The notes under the pieces are model-generated. The model worked only from the letters and a program-made list of their open reading frames with translations, was not told the origin of the DNA and did no database searches. A program made the translations under genes and the position numbers. Shown in pieces: positions 37,849-48,385 of a stretch of 64,000 nt of DNA. Each line of letters starts with the position of its first letter. Within the stretch, counting starts at the first letter, position 1. Origin of the DNA: an uncultured Erythrobacter sp. (GTDB lineage Bacteria > Pseudomonadota > Alphaproteobacteria > Sphingomonadales > Sphingomonadaceae); contig CANMUS010000004.1 of the NCBI GenBank assembly GCA_947501215.1, positions 62,001 through 126,000 of the forward strand. Direction: 5' to 3'.

Positions 37849-40800
37849 TCTTCTTCTCCTTCGAGGGGTTTGGACCGTTTGGCCCTGGGCCGCCGCATCA
37901 TCAGAAAGGCGGCGGGAAGTACGAACATTGAAAGCAGCGGGGCGGTGATCATCCCGCCGATCATCGGGGCCGCGATACGGCTCATCACCTCGGATCCGGC
38001 GCCAGTGCCGATCAGGATCGGAAAAAGTCCAGCGAGGATCACGGCGACGGTCATCGCCTTGGGCCGGACGCGGAGCAGCGCGCCTTCGCGGATGGCTGCC
38101 GATACCTCCTCGGCATCGAGATCGCCCTCCCGCCGTTCCAGCGCGGCCTTCAGGTAGATCAGCATGACCACGCCGAACTCCGCTGACACGCCTGCCAGCG
38201 CAATGAACCCGACGGCGGTGGCGACGGATTGGTTGTATCCCATCAGGTAAAGTAACCAAAACCCGCCGGTCAGCGCGAATGGCAGCGTGCCCATGATCAG
38301 CAGCGCCTCGTCGAAGCGGCGGAAGATCAGGTAAAGTAGCAGGAAAATGATCGCCAGCGTCGCCGGCACGACGATCTTCAGCCGTTCGTAGGCGCGGGTC
38401 AGATATTCGAACTGCCCGGCATAGGACAGACTAACGCCGGCGGGCAGATCGACCTCCGCCCCGATCGCTTCCTGCAACTCGCCCACCACCGAGGTGAGGT
38501 CGCGACCACGTACATCGACATAGACATAGCTGGTCGGTCGGCCCTGCTCGCTCTTGAGCATGGGCGGACCGCTGGTCACACGAACATCCGCCACCGTGCC
38601 AAGCGTGATCTGCTGTCCCGCAGGGGTCAGGACCAGAAGATTGCGCAGCTCATCGACGCTGTCGCGGATCTCGCGCGGATAGCGGACATTGACCGGATAG
38701 CGGGCCAGCCCCTCCACCGTGCGCGCGACATTCGCTCCGCCGATCGCGCCCGACACGATCTGCTGCACATCGGCAATGTTGAGCCCATAGCGAGCCGCTT
38801 CCAGGCGATTGATATCAACATCGACATAGCGCCCGCCTGAAAGCCTTTCAGCGAGCGCCGAACTGACGCCTGGCACTTGCTTGGCAATCTGTTCGACATG
38901 AAGCGCCACGCGTTCGATCTCGCCCAGATCCTCGCCAGAGACCTTGACCCCGATCGGGCTTTTGATGCCTGTCGCGAGCATGTCGATGCGGTTGCGGATC
39001 GGGGGTACCCAGACATTGGCGAGGCCCGGGACACGGACTACCCGGTCGAGCTCCTCGACCAGCTTGTCAGGCGTCATCCCTTCGCGCCATTCCTCACGCG
39101 GCTTGAAGCTGATCGTCGTCTCGAACATCGTCAGCGGCGCGGGATCGGTGGCCGTATCAGCGCGGCCCGCCTTGCCGAAAACGGTGTCGACTTCTGGCAC
39201 CGTCTTGATCAGGCGGTCGGTCCGCTGGAGCAGAACCGATGCCTCACCCGGCGAAAGTCCGGGAAGCGCGCTCGGCATATAGAGCAGGTCGCCTTCATCG
39301 AGAGGAGGCAGGAATTCGCCGCCCAGCCGCGTGAAGGGTACCAACGTCGTCGCAAAGATCAGTCCGGCAATGACCAGCGTCGCTTTCGGACGCCGCATTA
39401 CCCAGTCGAGCCCCGGCCGATAGGCACGGGTCAGCGCCTTGTTGATCGGATTGCTGTCTTCCCGCGGTATCTTGCCCCGGATCAGCCATCCCATCAGCAC
39501 TGGAACCAGCGTGACCGACAGGATCGCCGCCGCCGCCATCGCATAGGTCTTGGTGAAGGCCAGCGGAGCAAAGAGCCGCCCTTCCTGCGCCTGCAAAGTG
39601 AAGACCGGCAGGAAGGACAAGGTGATGATCAGAAGGCTGAAAAACAGCGCCGGACCCACTTCCTTCGATGCGTCTGCGACGATCCGCCAGCGCTCCTCAC
39701 CCGACATGACCGTATCGGGATTGTCCTCGGTCCAGCGCTCGATGTGCTTGTGCGCGTTTTCGATCATCACCACCGCCGCATCGACCATCGCGCCGATCGC
39801 GATGGCAATGCCCCCGAGCGACATGATGTTGGCGTTCACTCCCTGGAAGCGCATCACCAGAAAGGCTGCCAGAACGCCCAGCGGCAAGGTGACCACGGCG
39901 ACCAGGGCAGAGCGGGCGTGCCACAGGAACAACAGGCACACGAGCGCGACGACGATGAATTCCTCGATCAGCTTGGTGGTGAGGTTATCGACCGAAGCGT
40001 CAATTAGCTGCGAACGGTCATAGGTGGTGACTATCTCGACCCCGTCGGGCAGGCTCGCGCGCAGCTGTTCGAGCTTTGCCTCCACCGCCTCGATCGCGCC
40101 GCGCGCGTCGGCGCCTTGCCGCAGAATGACGATGCCGCCCGCGACTTCGCCCTGGCCGTTCAGCTCGGCGATACCGCGGCGCAGTTCGGGGCCGATCTGG
40201 ACATTGGCGACATCGCCAAGCGTCACCGGCACGCCTCCCGCTTCGGCGCGCAGAGGGATCGAGCGGAAATCATCGAGGCTGCCGAGATAACCCGACGAAC
40301 GCACCATGAATTCCGCTTCGCCCATCTCGACGATGGACCCGCCTGCCTCCTGGTTGCCCGCCTGGATCGCGCTCACGATTTGGCCGTGGGTCACTCCGAA
40401 GGAGGCCATACGGTAGGGGTCGAGAACGATCTGGTACTGCTTGACCATGCCGCCCACACTGGCGACCTCGGCGATCCCAGGTATAGTCTTCAGCTCGTAG
40501 CGCAGGAACCAATCCTGAAGGCTGCGCAGTCCGGCCAGATCGTGCCCGCCGCCCCGGTCGACCAAGGCGTATTCGTAGATCCATCCCACCCCGGTCGCGT
40601 CAGGGCCGAGCGTGCTCTCGACGCCTTCGGGCAAGCGGTTCTGGACCTGGTTGAGGTATTCGAGCACGCGCGAGCGCGCCCAATACAGATCGGTCCCGTC
40701 CTCGAAGATCACATAGACATAGCTGTCGCCGAAAAACGAATAGCCACGCACGGTCTTCGCCCCCGGCACAGAGAGCATCGTCGTCGCCAGCGGATAGGTG

Positions 40801-40994
40801 ACCTGATCCTCCACGATACGCGGGGCCTGCCCGGCATAGTTCGAGCGGATGACAACCTGCACGTCCGACAGATCGGGCAGCGCATCGACCGGGGTGGTCC
40901 GCACTGCCCAGAAGCCGGCGAGCGCCAGACCGATCGCCGCCAGAACCACGAAAAGGCGATTGGCAATCGAACTGCCGATGATCCGCGCGATCAT
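37827..40994 (-). CDS. cusA: CusA/CzcA-family heavy-metal RND efflux pump
   Basis: 1055 aa, normal for HME-RND proteins. It has twelve transmembrane helices in two halves, each with a large periplasmic loop. The helix-4 signature [20 protein letters not shown] matches the monovalent (Cu/Ag) HME class, and the cap region [16 protein letters not shown] is present. It couples proton influx to export of periplasmic and cytoplasmic Cu(I)/Ag(I) with CusB and CusC. ATG 40994 overlaps the cusB stop by 4 bp. Confidence 0.95.
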   Translation of the reverse strand: MIARIIGSSIANRLFVVLAAIGLALAGFWAVRTTPVDALPDLSDVQVVIRSNYAGQAPRIVEDQVTYPLATTMLSVPGAKTVRGYSFFGDSYVYVIFEDGTDLYWARSRVLEYLNQVQNRLPEGVESTLGPDATGVGWIYEYALVDRGGGHDLAGLRSLQDWFLRYELKTIPGIAEVASVGGMVKQYQIVLDPYRMASFGVTHGQIVSAIQAGNQEAGGSIVEMGEAEFMVRSSGYLGSLDDFRSIPLRAEAGGVPVTLGDVANVQIGPELRRGIAELNGQGEVAGGIVILRQGADARGAIEAVEAKLEQLRASLPDGVEIVTTYDRSQLIDASVDNLTTKLIEEFIVVALVCLLFLWHARSALVAVVTLPLGVLAAFLVMRFQGVNANIMSLGGIAIAIGAMVDAAVVMIENAHKHIERWTEDNPDTVMSGEERWRIVADASKEVGPALFFSLLIITLSFLPVFTLQAQEGRLFAPLAFTKTYAMAAAAILSVTLVPVLMGWLIRGKIPREDSNPINKALTRAYRPGLDWVMRRPKATLVIAGLIFATTLVPFTRLGGEFLPPLDEGDLLYMPSALPGLSPGEASVLLQRTDRLIKTVPEVDTVFGKAGRADTATDPAPLTMFETTISFKPREEWREGMTPDKLVEELDRVVRVPGLANVWVPPIRNRIDMLATGIKSPIGVKVSGEDLGEIERVALHVEQIAKQVPGVSSALAERLSGGRYVDVDINRLEAARYGLNIADVQQIVSGAIGGANVARTVEGLARYPVNVRYPREIRDSVDELRNLLVLTPAGQQITLGTVADVRVTSGPPMLKSEQGRPTSYVYVDVRGRDLTSVVGELQEAIGAEVDLPAGVSLSYAGQFEYLTRAYERLKIVVPATLAIIFLLLYLIFRRFDEALLIMGTLPFALTGGFWLLYLMGYNQSVATAVGFIALAGVSAEFGVVMLIYLKAALERREGDLDAEEVSAAIREGALLRVRPKAMTVAVILAGLFPILIGTGAGSEVMSRIAAPMIGGMITAPLLSMFVLPAAFLMMRRPRAKRSKPLEGEEECVLQPS

Positions 40995-42508
40995 TGGTCG
41001 GTCTTCCGGATCGAGACGATTCGAGGTCCGCTGTTTGCCTGAACGAAGGTAAAGGTCACCCGGTCGCCGCGTTGGAAACCGCGAACCTGGGCCGGACCTT
41101 CAGTGGCAAAACCCATCGTCATGGCTGGCCATTCCAGAGCTTCGACCGGCCCGTGCCGCAAGGTAATGCTGCGGGAAGTGATGCGTTCGATCGTACCTGT
41201 GGCTCGATAGGTGCGCGGCTCGTCCGCATCCGCCTGCGCCTGTGCGCCTTCTTCACCGGCAGCCGTCGGTGCATCATCGATGGGACGCACATCGATACCC
41301 GCAAGGCTGGCTTCGGAATCGAGCAGGAACTGGCCGGAGGTAACCACCTCCTCGCCTGCCGCGAGGCCCGCGAGAACTTCGGTGCGGCCGCCTGCTTCTC
41401 GCCCGATCCGGACTTCGACAGGTCGGTATCCTCCGCTTTCCTGAGTGATCATCACCAGCGTGCGTTCGCCGGTGCGGATCACGGCCTCCGACGGGATGAG
41501 CAATGCTTCACGCCGTTCAGGAGCGATCGTGACCTGCGCAAACATGCCCGGTTTCAGGCGAAGGCCGGGGTTGGGCATCGCCGCGCGCACGGTAATCGTC
41601 CGGCTTGCCTCCTGTGCACTCGGCAGGATGGCAATGATCCGCCCTGCAAATCGCTCGCCAGGAAAAGCGGTGAGCGTCGCGCTTACCGGCTGTCCCACGC
41701 GGGCGCTTCCCGCAAGGGCCTCGGGCACAGCGGCCTCGAGCCAGATCGGACTGTAGCCGCTGATTTCGGCGAGGCTTTGCCCCGCCATGACGGTCATGCC
41801 CGGCCTTACACCGAGCGAGGTAATCGCGCCCGATTGCGGCGCGGTGACGGTGATCGTCGATTGGGGTCTCCCGCTTCGAGCCACCGAGGAGATCACGCCT
41901 TCCGGCATCCCGAGCAATCGAAGGCGCTGGCGGGCTGCACTGGTAAGCGCCGCGTCGCCAGTGGCCGCCACGGCAAGAAATTCCTGCTGGGCGCCGCCCC
42001 ATTCGGGCACCAGCAAATCGACGACCGGCGCGCCTCTTGAGATCAGATCCTGCGGGGCGTGGCCGTATGTTCGCTGAACATAGCCGCCCGCGCGTGGCTG
42101 GACGATCGCTACCTCGCTGCCATTGTAGGCAAGCGTGCCGGTCACCGTCGTTTCCGGTTCCAGCACGCCGTATTCGGCCTCGGCAGTGCGGATCCCGAAG
42201 TTCTGGACCATTCCGGAATCGATGCTGACCCCTTCGCCAGCCTGCGCATCGCCGCCCGCGCATTTGGGAACCAGCTGCATGTCCATGAATGGCGACTTGC
42301 CCGGCTCGTCGAAGCGCTGATCCGGCACCATCGGATCGTACCAGTAGAGCACTTCTTCGCAGCCGGCATCGGCAGCGGCGTCACCGCCATCGCTGCCGCC
42401 GCCGAGCATCGACAGACCGTAGCCAGCCCCCAGGCTGATCAGGGCTATACCCGCCGCCGCTGCATAAGAACGCTGGCGCGGCGAAAGACGTTCGAACACG
42501 GCTTTCAT
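40991..42508 (-). CDS. cusB: CusB-type periplasmic adaptor with metal-binding and CusF-like domains
   Basis: 505 aa. An N-terminal membrane anchor is followed by a heavy-metal-binding motif ([30 protein letters not shown]), the barrel-sandwich/lipoyl and beta-barrel domains ([37 protein letters not shown]), and a fused C-terminal CusF-like domain (~430-505) with [12 protein letters not shown]. The adaptor links CusA to CusC and delivers Cu(I) to the pump. Its ends overlap cusA and cusC by 4 bp each. Confidence 0.95.
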   Translation of the reverse strand: MKAVFERLSPRQRSYAAAAGIALISLGAGYGLSMLGGGSDGGDAAADAGCEEVLYWYDPMVPDQRFDEPGKSPFMDMQLVPKCAGGDAQAGEGVSIDSGMVQNFGIRTAEAEYGVLEPETTVTGTLAYNGSEVAIVQPRAGGYVQRTYGHAPQDLISRGAPVVDLLVPEWGGAQQEFLAVAATGDAALTSAARQRLRLLGMPEGVISSVARSGRPQSTITVTAPQSGAITSLGVRPGMTVMAGQSLAEISGYSPIWLEAAVPEALAGSARVGQPVSATLTAFPGERFAGRIIAILPSAQEASRTITVRAAMPNPGLRLKPGMFAQVTIAPERREALLIPSEAVIRTGERTLVMITQESGGYRPVEVRIGREAGGRTEVLAGLAAGEEVVTSGQFLLDSEASLAGIDVRPIDDAPTAAGEEGAQAQADADEPRTYRATGTIERITSRSITLRHGPVEALEWPAMTMGFATEGPAQVRGFQRGDRVTFTFVQANSGPRIVSIRKTDQ

Positions 42509-43740
42509 GGCCTGTCCTCCCCATATGTAAGTCGTAGAGTTGCAGCGGCTTCGACAGCCATCTGTTCGCGTTCGAGAATCTCGAGTTCGAGCAATGCCAG
42601 CGCAGATTTGGCCGCGATCACTTCAACGAGGTCGGCGCGTCCAGCAGCGAAGCTGGCGGTTTCTAGGTCGGCACGGTCGCGCGCGAGCGGGAGAAGCTGG
42701 TCACGCGCACGTTCCCATTGCTGTAGCGCGCTGCGCCATTCAGCAAGATCGGTTTCGAACCGGGCCCTGATCGCCCTCAGGCGGTCGACGCGCTCGGCCG
42801 AGGCGGCAGCAGCGTCTGCTTCGGCCGCCGCGATGCGCGGATTCTGCCGCCTGTCAGTGAAGATTGGCAAAGTGACCGATCCCATGACCGATACGACACT
42901 GCCAAAATCGGGATTACGGTGTCCATAAGTCACGCTGACGCCGAAATCAGGTCGCTTTTCAGCGCGTGCCAGATCGGCTGCAGCTTCGGCACGTCGCTGC
43001 TCGGTATCCGCCAGACGCAATTCCGGATTGGCCTCCAACGCGAACCGAAGCTCTTCCGGGTCCACGGTAACTTGGGGAGCGCCCCCCGCAGCGACGGGCT
43101 CGCTTCCGGCGATATATCGCTGCAGCCGGGCACGCGCGGCTGCGCGCGCGGCCTCGATCCGGGTAATGGCATCCTCGATTTCGAGAAGCTCGCGCCGGAT
43201 CGCAAGGCTTTCGGCAGGTCTGGCCGATCCCGAAGCGACGGCACTGACTGCGACCGGAACGAAGTCCCTTAAGCTGTCCAGAGAGTCGCGCGCAAGAGCG
43301 AGGCGCTGCTGAGCATAATACAGGCCAATCCAAGCCGTCCCGGCCTCGGCGAGGATGGAACGTTCGGACAAGCCAAGACGGGCTTCGGCAATACCGATTT
43401 CGGATCCGGCAAGGCCGTATCGTGCTCGCCGCCTGGCAAGATTGGGAATTTCCTGCTCGATGCCCACCGCGAGCTGCGTCGGCAATTGCGCATACGGATT
43501 AAATGCAGCGGGTCCGGTGACCGGCAAGTTCATCACGCCTGCACGAACGCGTGGATCGGGCAATTCGTCCGCTGCGTCCGCAGCATCGCGCCTCGCCTGT
43601 ACACGCAAAGCGCCCGCTTCAAGCATGGGCTGTTCCGCCCGCGCCGCCGCAAGGGTTTCTTCATAGCCGACCGACTGCGCTTGGGCAGCCTGCGCGACCA
43701 GCAGGGCCGAAAACGGCACCCAACCAATTCGCCAGTTCAT
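42505..43740 (-). CDS. cusC: TolC-family outer-membrane factor of the cus system
   Basis: 411 aa from ATG 43740 (MNWRIGWVPFSALLVAQAAQ, a clean signal peptide); earlier ATGs at 43785 and 43773 are possible. Two OEP repeats with helical coiled segments are visible (EEIPNLARRRARYGLAGSEIG, EILEREQMAVEAAATLRLTY). It forms the outer-membrane exit duct of CusCBA. The stop overlaps the cusB start. Confidence 0.9.
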   Translation of the reverse strand: MNWRIGWVPFSALLVAQAAQAQSVGYEETLAAARAEQPMLEAGALRVQARRDAADAADELPDPRVRAGVMNLPVTGPAAFNPYAQLPTQLAVGIEQEIPNLARRRARYGLAGSEIGIAEARLGLSERSILAEAGTAWIGLYYAQQRLALARDSLDSLRDFVPVAVSAVASGSARPAESLAIRRELLEIEDAITRIEAARAAARARLQRYIAGSEPVAAGGAPQVTVDPEELRFALEANPELRLADTEQRRAEAAADLARAEKRPDFGVSVTYGHRNPDFGSVVSVMGSVTLPIFTDRRQNPRIAAAEADAAAASAERVDRLRAIRARFETDLAEWRSALQQWERARDQLLPLARDRADLETASFAAGRADLVEVIAAKSALALLELEILEREQMAVEAAATLRLTYGEDRP

Positions 43741-43857
43741 AAATCTCACTCGTGCAGAGCGAGCTGACGACATAACATGCCGCACCGGCGAAGACCGGTT
43801 CGTGCGGCTGCATCGTTCGTCAGTCTCGCAAAAGTCGCAACGCGCCTTCAGGGAAAA

Positions 43858-44208
43858 CTAGACGGTGAGGATTGGTTTTGGAGGAGGCGATTCCGGTCGC
43901 GGTGGATCTGTTTCAAACCACGGGGCCGCAGAAACAAGGTAGCTCGGTACCAAACGAAGGGGCGCACCCTCCATTTCAGTCGCATTCGACAGAGCCAGAG
44001 GCGGCAAGCAATTCATGGCAATCACGCAATCGAGCGTCATGCTGGAACATGGTCCTGCCGGATCGGTGGATGTATCGTTATCGGCCATCTCGGCACAGTC
44101 GCTCATCTCCGCCGCCTCGATCTGAGGAAGGGCTGCCGCATTCGCTCCAACCTGGACAAAGAGTCCGAAGCCAAAAAGGATCAAGGTCAAGGTACGAATG
44201 AACTTCAC
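43858..44208 (-). CDS. Small exported cysteine/Met-containing protein leading the cus operon
   Basis: 116 aa. Signal peptide (MKFIRTLTLILFGFGLFVQV, cleavage near GANAAA), then SDCAEMADN, GPCSSMTLDCVIAMNCLPP and a Pro-rich tail. Four cysteines and several Met/Asp residues suggest metal binding. It resembles small uncharacterised proteins at the head of copper RND operons in Sphingomonadales. About 115 bp separate it from cusC. Confidence 0.7.
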   Translation of the reverse strand: MKFIRTLTLILFGFGLFVQVGANAAALPQIEAAEMSDCAEMADNDTSTDPAGPCSSMTLDCVIAMNCLPPLALSNATEMEGAPLRLVPSYLVSAAPWFETDPPRPESPPPKPILTV

Positions 44209-44256
44209 CGGCCCGAGATAGTCGGGGGCGAGGCGATTGGCAAGTAACGAGCGATT

Positions 44257-44289
44257 GCGGACGGGGACCGATCAGATCGCCCCGTCCGC
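44257..44289 (-). other. Hairpin between CBS gene and cus operon
   Basis: 10-bp perfect arms (GCGGACGGGG at 44257-44266 and CCCCGTCCGC at 44280-44289), with a further CGAT/ATCG pairing inside. It lies 33 nt after the CBS gene stop and before the cus leader. It has no clear T-run; it could end the CBS transcript or serve as a leader structure for the cus operon. Confidence 0.45.
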
Positions 44290-44321
44290 TTTATCCGCGT
44301 AAAATCAATAGTCTTGTGCGA

Positions 44322-44765
44322 CTAGCAGCATCCCGCCGAAGCTGGCTCCGAACTGGCCTTCGATACCTCGCGCACGAGGTCGCCGGTTTCCTTCTCGGCT
44401 GCACTTCTGGCGATATCGGCCTGCGCAACGATGCCGCAACATTTGCCCTCGTCATCGACCACTGGAAGCCGGCGAACCTGATTGTCTTCCATCTTGGCGC
44501 AGCATTCATCGACACTCGCATTGACGCTGACAGTGACAGGTGACGACGTCATCACTTCCTCCACGCTTTGATCGGAGGAATAGCCTTTGGCAACACACCG
44601 GCAGGCGATGTCCCTGTCAGTCACCACACCTACCAAAGCGCCGGAATCGTCGACAACGGGGATTTGGCCGCAATCATTATCGACCATCAGTAAAGCTGCC
44701 TCTTGCACGGTGCTCGATGGATTGCAGCATGCGGGGTTCGATGTCATTACGTCTTGGGCCTTCAT
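44322..44765 (-). CDS. Cysteine-rich tandem CBS-domain protein
   Basis: 147 aa from ATG 44765 with AGGAGG four bases upstream. Two CBS motifs fill the protein (DVMTSNP...IPVVDDSGALVGVVTDRDIA and EVMTSSP...LPVVDDEGKCCGIVAQADIA). Unlike ordinary CBS proteins it has eleven cysteines, including four vicinal CC pairs (ACCN, ECCA, KCCG, and the C-terminal GCC) plus CRC. CBS pairs bind adenine nucleotides; the added cysteines suggest metal or redox sensing. No partner domain is fused. It lies upstream of the cus operon on the same strand. Confidence 0.85.
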   Translation of the reverse strand: MKAQDVMTSNPACCNPSSTVQEAALLMVDNDCGQIPVVDDSGALVGVVTDRDIACRCVAKGYSSDQSVEEVMTSSPVTVSVNASVDECCAKMEDNQVRRLPVVDDEGKCCGIVAQADIARSAAEKETGDLVREVSKASSEPASAGCC

Positions 44766-45111
44766 GTCGCCTCCTACTCTTCGAAAATTGTAGTTTGATA
44801 TGACAGAACTACGGTCTCCCCTTACCATGTGTTCCTATTTCAAAGCCGAGTCGTTGGTCTTTCGCGCTGGTCCGTATTATCGGCTGCCGAGGAAACCCGA
44901 GGCTCGGCAGGAAGGGTGCCGTTAGTTAAATCCAATGCCCGCTCGCTGCGGAAATTGCTCTCGATGTGAGGGAAATCGATCGTTATTTCGTAACACGGAG
45001 AAGGACTGCGTTTTCCCGCACGCTTTCGGGTTGGAAACTCTGTTAGATTGAGGTTTTTAGGCACCGCTCAAGGGTCGTGAGGTCGTTCAAAGTCGAAGCA
45101 AGGATCATATC
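44766..45111. other. Divergent intergenic region
   Basis: 346 bp between the CBS gene and the divergent epimerase gene. No gene, tRNA or clear operator is visible. The promoters of both flanking genes must lie here. Confidence 0.5.
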
Positions 45112-46074
45112 TTGACTGACAACTCCGATAAACCTGTCGTGATCGTTACTGGCTCGAGCGGCTATATCGGCTCAGCCATCGTAAAGAAGCTTGCAGCGAG
45201 ATACCGCGTGATCGGATTCGACCGCGACGCCGCTCCCCATCCCCCGGCAGAGGCCGAATGCGTCTGTGTCGATGTCACCGACCAGGCGAGCATCGATGCC
45301 GCCTTCGAACGCGTTCGAACCGCCTATGGCAAAAGGATCGCCTCCTTCGTCCACCTTGCTGCCTATTTCGATCTTACCGGTAAACCGAACCCCAAATATG
45401 ACGCGGTGACGGTCAAGGGAACCGGTCGATTGCTCGACGCACTTCAGGATTTCGAAATCGACCAGTTCGTGTTCGTGAGCACGATGCTGGCCCATGCCCC
45501 CATCAAGGGCGGCGGGCTGATCGACGAGACCTCGCCGCTGGACACGGATCTGCCCTACCGCGAATCGAAGGTCCGCACCGAGCAGTTGATCCGCGAGAAG
45601 CGCGGCGACATCAATGCGGTCTTCGTGCGGCCTGCGGGCGTATACGACGATGAAGGCCATTCGGCGTTTCTGGCACAGCAGGTCGCGCGAATTTACGAGA
45701 AGCGGCCGAGCGCCCGCGTCTATCCCGGTGACCTCGACACCGGACAGCCATATTTGCACCTTGAGGATTTGCTCGACGGGATCGAGCGCATCGTCGACCG
45801 GCGGAGCGAGCTTCCCAGTGAATGGCCGGTTCTTCTCGGCGAAGATGACGTGATGTCCTATGGCGAACTGCAAAAGTCGCTTGGACGCCTGATCCACGAT
45901 GAGGACTGGACGACGCGCACGGTGCCGAAGGGCCTCGCTAAGACCGGCGCCTGGGTCGAAAACGAAGTGCTTGGCGAAGAGGCTTTCATCCGGCCGTGGA
46001 TGGTGGACATTTCGGACGACCACTACGAACTCGATCTCAGCAATGCGCGGGAAAGGCTGGACTGGACGCCGTAG
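45112..46074 (+). CDS. NAD-dependent epimerase/dehydratase, ended by an in-frame TAG
   Basis: 320 aa from TTG 45112 (AAGGA about 8 nt upstream). Extended SDR fold: VIVTGSSGYIGSAIVKKL, Asp of the nucleotide pocket in VIGFDRD, FVHLAAYFD, FVFVSTMLAHAP and the catalytic Tyr/Lys in LPYRESKVRTEQ. The reading ends at TAG 46072-46074 after RERLDWTP. The same frame then continues with LRTALPRIVEGLKADPPAWY, the usual end of this family, and on into the next gene. Substrate unknown. Confidence 0.85.
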   Translation: MTDNSDKPVVIVTGSSGYIGSAIVKKLAARYRVIGFDRDAAPHPPAEAECVCVDVTDQASIDAAFERVRTAYGKRIASFVHLAAYFDLTGKPNPKYDAVTVKGTGRLLDALQDFEIDQFVFVSTMLAHAPIKGGGLIDETSPLDTDLPYRESKVRTEQLIREKRGDINAVFVRPAGVYDDEGHSAFLAQQVARIYEKRPSARVYPGDLDTGQPYLHLEDLLDGIERIVDRRSELPSEWPVLLGEDDVMSYGELQKSLGRLIHDEDWTTRTVPKGLAKTGAWVENEVLGEEAFIRPWMVDISDDHYELDLSNARERLDWTP

Positions 46075-47652
46075 CACAGGCTGAGGACCGCCCTCCCGCG
46101 GATCGTCGAAGGTCTGAAAGCCGATCCGCCCGCCTGGTACGCTGAGAACAAGCTCAATGCCGCGCGGGTGGCCGGTAGCCATTTCGATGAAGCCGATGAG
46201 GCAGAGCCTGCTCCGCTTAGCGAAGACGCTCTGGCGGAGCACTCCGGTCAAATGCGCAAGATGCATTTCAACATGCTCTGGGTTCATTGGTTCACGATGT
46301 TGCTCGGCCTCTGGCCCGCGACCACACCGTTTGTCTTCGGGACCTTCGACCAAAACGAATTTGCCACTGCGGTCACGCGCATAACCGAGGATCGCGATCT
46401 CTGGGATCCTGCGCTACGAAGCTGGCTGACAGCCTGGAACGATGTCGTGAGCGGCGTGCCGATCATGATCTTCGCGGCCATTTCCCTTTCGCCGCGCGGA
46501 GGCTGGGCTCAATGGGCGAACACGTGTATCGGCATCTGGCTGCTCGGCGCCCCGCTGGTATTCTGGACGCCCGATGCCGCCGTCTATGCCAACGATACCT
46601 TTATCGGCGCGCTGGTGATCGCCTTTACCATCCTTGTACCGATGATGCCGGGAATGGCGCCCGAAGGGATGATGGACGACAGCGACGTACCGCCGGGCTG
46701 GACCTATTCGCCTTCCACCTATGTCCAGCGGATGCCGATCATTATCCTCGGTGCCGTCGGCTTCTTCCTTTCGCGCATTCTCACTGCGTACCAGCTGGGC
46801 CATATCGACGGGGTTTGGGAGCCGTTCTTCGCATCCCCAAGCGCGCTCAATGGCACCGAATACATCATCACTTCCGATGTCTCCAAGGCCTGGCCGGTGG
46901 CCGATGGCGGCATCGGTGCGATGAGCTACATGTTCGAGATCCTGATGGGAGTCATGGGCGGAAGGGCCCGCTGGCGGACCATGCCCTGGATGGTGACGCT
47001 GTTCGGCATCGTCGTCGTGCCCCTTGGCGTGATCAGCATTTACTTCATCATTATCCAGCCGATCATGATCGGCACCTATTGCACGATTTGCCTGATGGCG
47101 GCCGCCGCGATGCTGATCATGATACCTTATTCGCTCGACGAGCTGGTCGCGATGGGCCAGTTCCTGGTTCTCAACACGCGGCGCGGCCGACCGTTCTGGC
47201 GCTCCTTTTTCCGCGGCGACGCGCTTCCGGGCGGCAGCAAGGACAAACATCCCGGCTTCGATGCGCCGTTCGCGGCGAGCCTCGGTACGGCGGCGCGCGG
47301 GGTCACGGTCCCCTGGACATTGGCCATCAGTGTGCTGATCGGCGCTTTTCTGATGTTATCAAGGCTCGTTCTCGGCACAGAACCGCCTCTGGCCGACAGC
47401 GACCATGTGGTGGGGGCGCTCGTCATCACGGTTGCCGTGATAACGATGGCGGAAGTCGCAAGACCGCTGCGTTTTCTGAACGTAGCGTTTGGTCTCTGGC
47501 TGATGGCGGCTCCCTGGCTGATGGACGGAAGCACCAGCATCACGAGCGACATCTTTGGTACTGTGCTCGGAGCTTTGCTGATAGGATTGAGCCTGCCGAG
47601 AGGCCGCCGGAGCGACGAGCATTACGGGAGCTGGGATCGCTTCGTCGTTTAA
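46075..47652 (+). CDS. SPW-repeat/VKOR-like membrane protein, formerly fused to the epimerase
   Basis: Coded in the same frame as the epimerase directly after its TAG. If translated separately, the start may be GTG 46168 (494 aa) or a later ATG. Nine or more transmembrane helices: an SPW-repeat region (MLWVHWFTMLLGLWPATTPF, LSPRGGWAQWANTCIGIWLL), a VKOR-like core with the redox motif GTYCTICLMAAAAM, and a second SPW repeat (PLRFLNVAFGLWLMAAPWLM). VKOR proteins reoxidise periplasmic disulfide machinery using quinone; only the CxxC pair is seen here, not the loop cysteines. Confidence 0.75.
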   Translation, partial: HRLRTALPRIVEGLKADPPAWYAENKLNAARVAGSHFDEADEAEPAPLSEDALAEHSGQMRKMHFNMLWVHWFTMLLGLWPATTPFVFGTFDQNEFATAVTRITEDRDLWDPALRSWLTAWNDVVSGVPIMIFAAISLSPRGGWAQWANTCIGIWLLGAPLVFWTPDAAVYANDTFIGALVIAFTILVPMMPGMAPEGMMDDSDVPPGWTYSPSTYVQRMPIIILGAVGFFLSRILTAYQLGHIDGVWEPFFASPSALNGTEYIITSDVSKAWPVADGGIGAMSYMFEILMGVMGGRARWRTMPWMVTLFGIVVVPLGVISIYFIIIQPIMIGTYCTICLMAAAAMLIMIPYSLDELVAMGQFLVLNTRRGRPFWRSFFRGDALPGGSKDKHPGFDAPFAASLGTAARGVTVPWTLAISVLIGAFLMLSRLVLGTEPPLADSDHVVGALVITVAVITMAEVARPLRFLNVAFGLWLMAAPWLMDGSTSITSDIFGTVLGALLIGLSLPRGRRSDEHYGSWDRFVV

Positions 47653-47758
47653 GATGCTTGTACGAGCAGCACAGGGACCGGGGATCGAACTCTCGGGCAC
47701 TTTAGAACTTGAACAGGAGACACTGGCTCTGGACCGCAGCACTCGAGATACAAAACGA

Positions 47759-48196
47759 ATGACCTGGCGCGGCGAGCATCCCGCTCTTTGGTTGGCGATA
47801 TTCGGAGTGCTCATCGCGTTTGCGTGGGAAATGCTGCAGCTTCCCTTCTATGAGAGCGGCGATCTTGATCCTGCTCAAGCGGCACGCCGCTGCGGTCTTG
47901 CAGCGCTGGGCGATGCCGGAATCATGGTGGGAGCGTATCTCGGCGCTTCGATCGGCAGCGGAAAGACTCCCTGGCTGCTCGCGTGGCCGGTTTCCCGCTT
48001 CATTGCCTATCTGAGCATTGGCCTCAGCGTCACGGTGGCGATTGAGATGCTGGCCGTTCGAAGCGACTGGGGGTGGACCTACAGTCCGGCCATGCCGCTC
48101 ATGCCCATCGTAAATATCGGTGCGGTCCCGGTGGCCATGTGGATCATCGTTCCTACCGTGGCGCTGTGGATGACGCGCAGGATGGGAGCGAACTAG
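47759..48196 (+). CDS. Integral membrane protein, unknown function
   Basis: 145 aa from ATG 47759 (MTWRGEHPALWLAIFGVLIA); the frame is open back to 47654 but the upstream part is not protein-like. Four hydrophobic helices; conserved-looking features are FAWEMLQLPFYE near the start and RSDWGWTYSPAMPLMPIV before the last helix. It follows the SPW/VKOR gene by about 105 nt and is probably co-transcribed. Family not recognised. Confidence 0.6.
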   Translation: MTWRGEHPALWLAIFGVLIAFAWEMLQLPFYESGDLDPAQAARRCGLAALGDAGIMVGAYLGASIGSGKTPWLLAWPVSRFIAYLSIGLSVTVAIEMLAVRSDWGWTYSPAMPLMPIVNIGAVPVAMWIIVPTVALWMTRRMGAN

Positions 48197-48385
48197 AGAT
48201 TTAAGCGACGTTTTTTCGTTTTTTGCAACGCGCCAACCCATGGCCGCTGCACGCCGCATCAGAGGAAGCTCATCGCGACACGGCGCCGATCCAAAGTAAT
48301 CGTTCGCGCGACAAGCCTGCGCGCGCAGATTAGCACCCGCCAAGCTCGCACCGATGTGCCGAGCGCCGCCATTCCATCTTCTTGA

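Noticed and set aside
44840-45064. 74-codon minus-strand frame between the CBS and epimerase genes
   Set aside because: No ribosome site and no recognisable sequence in a divergent promoter region.
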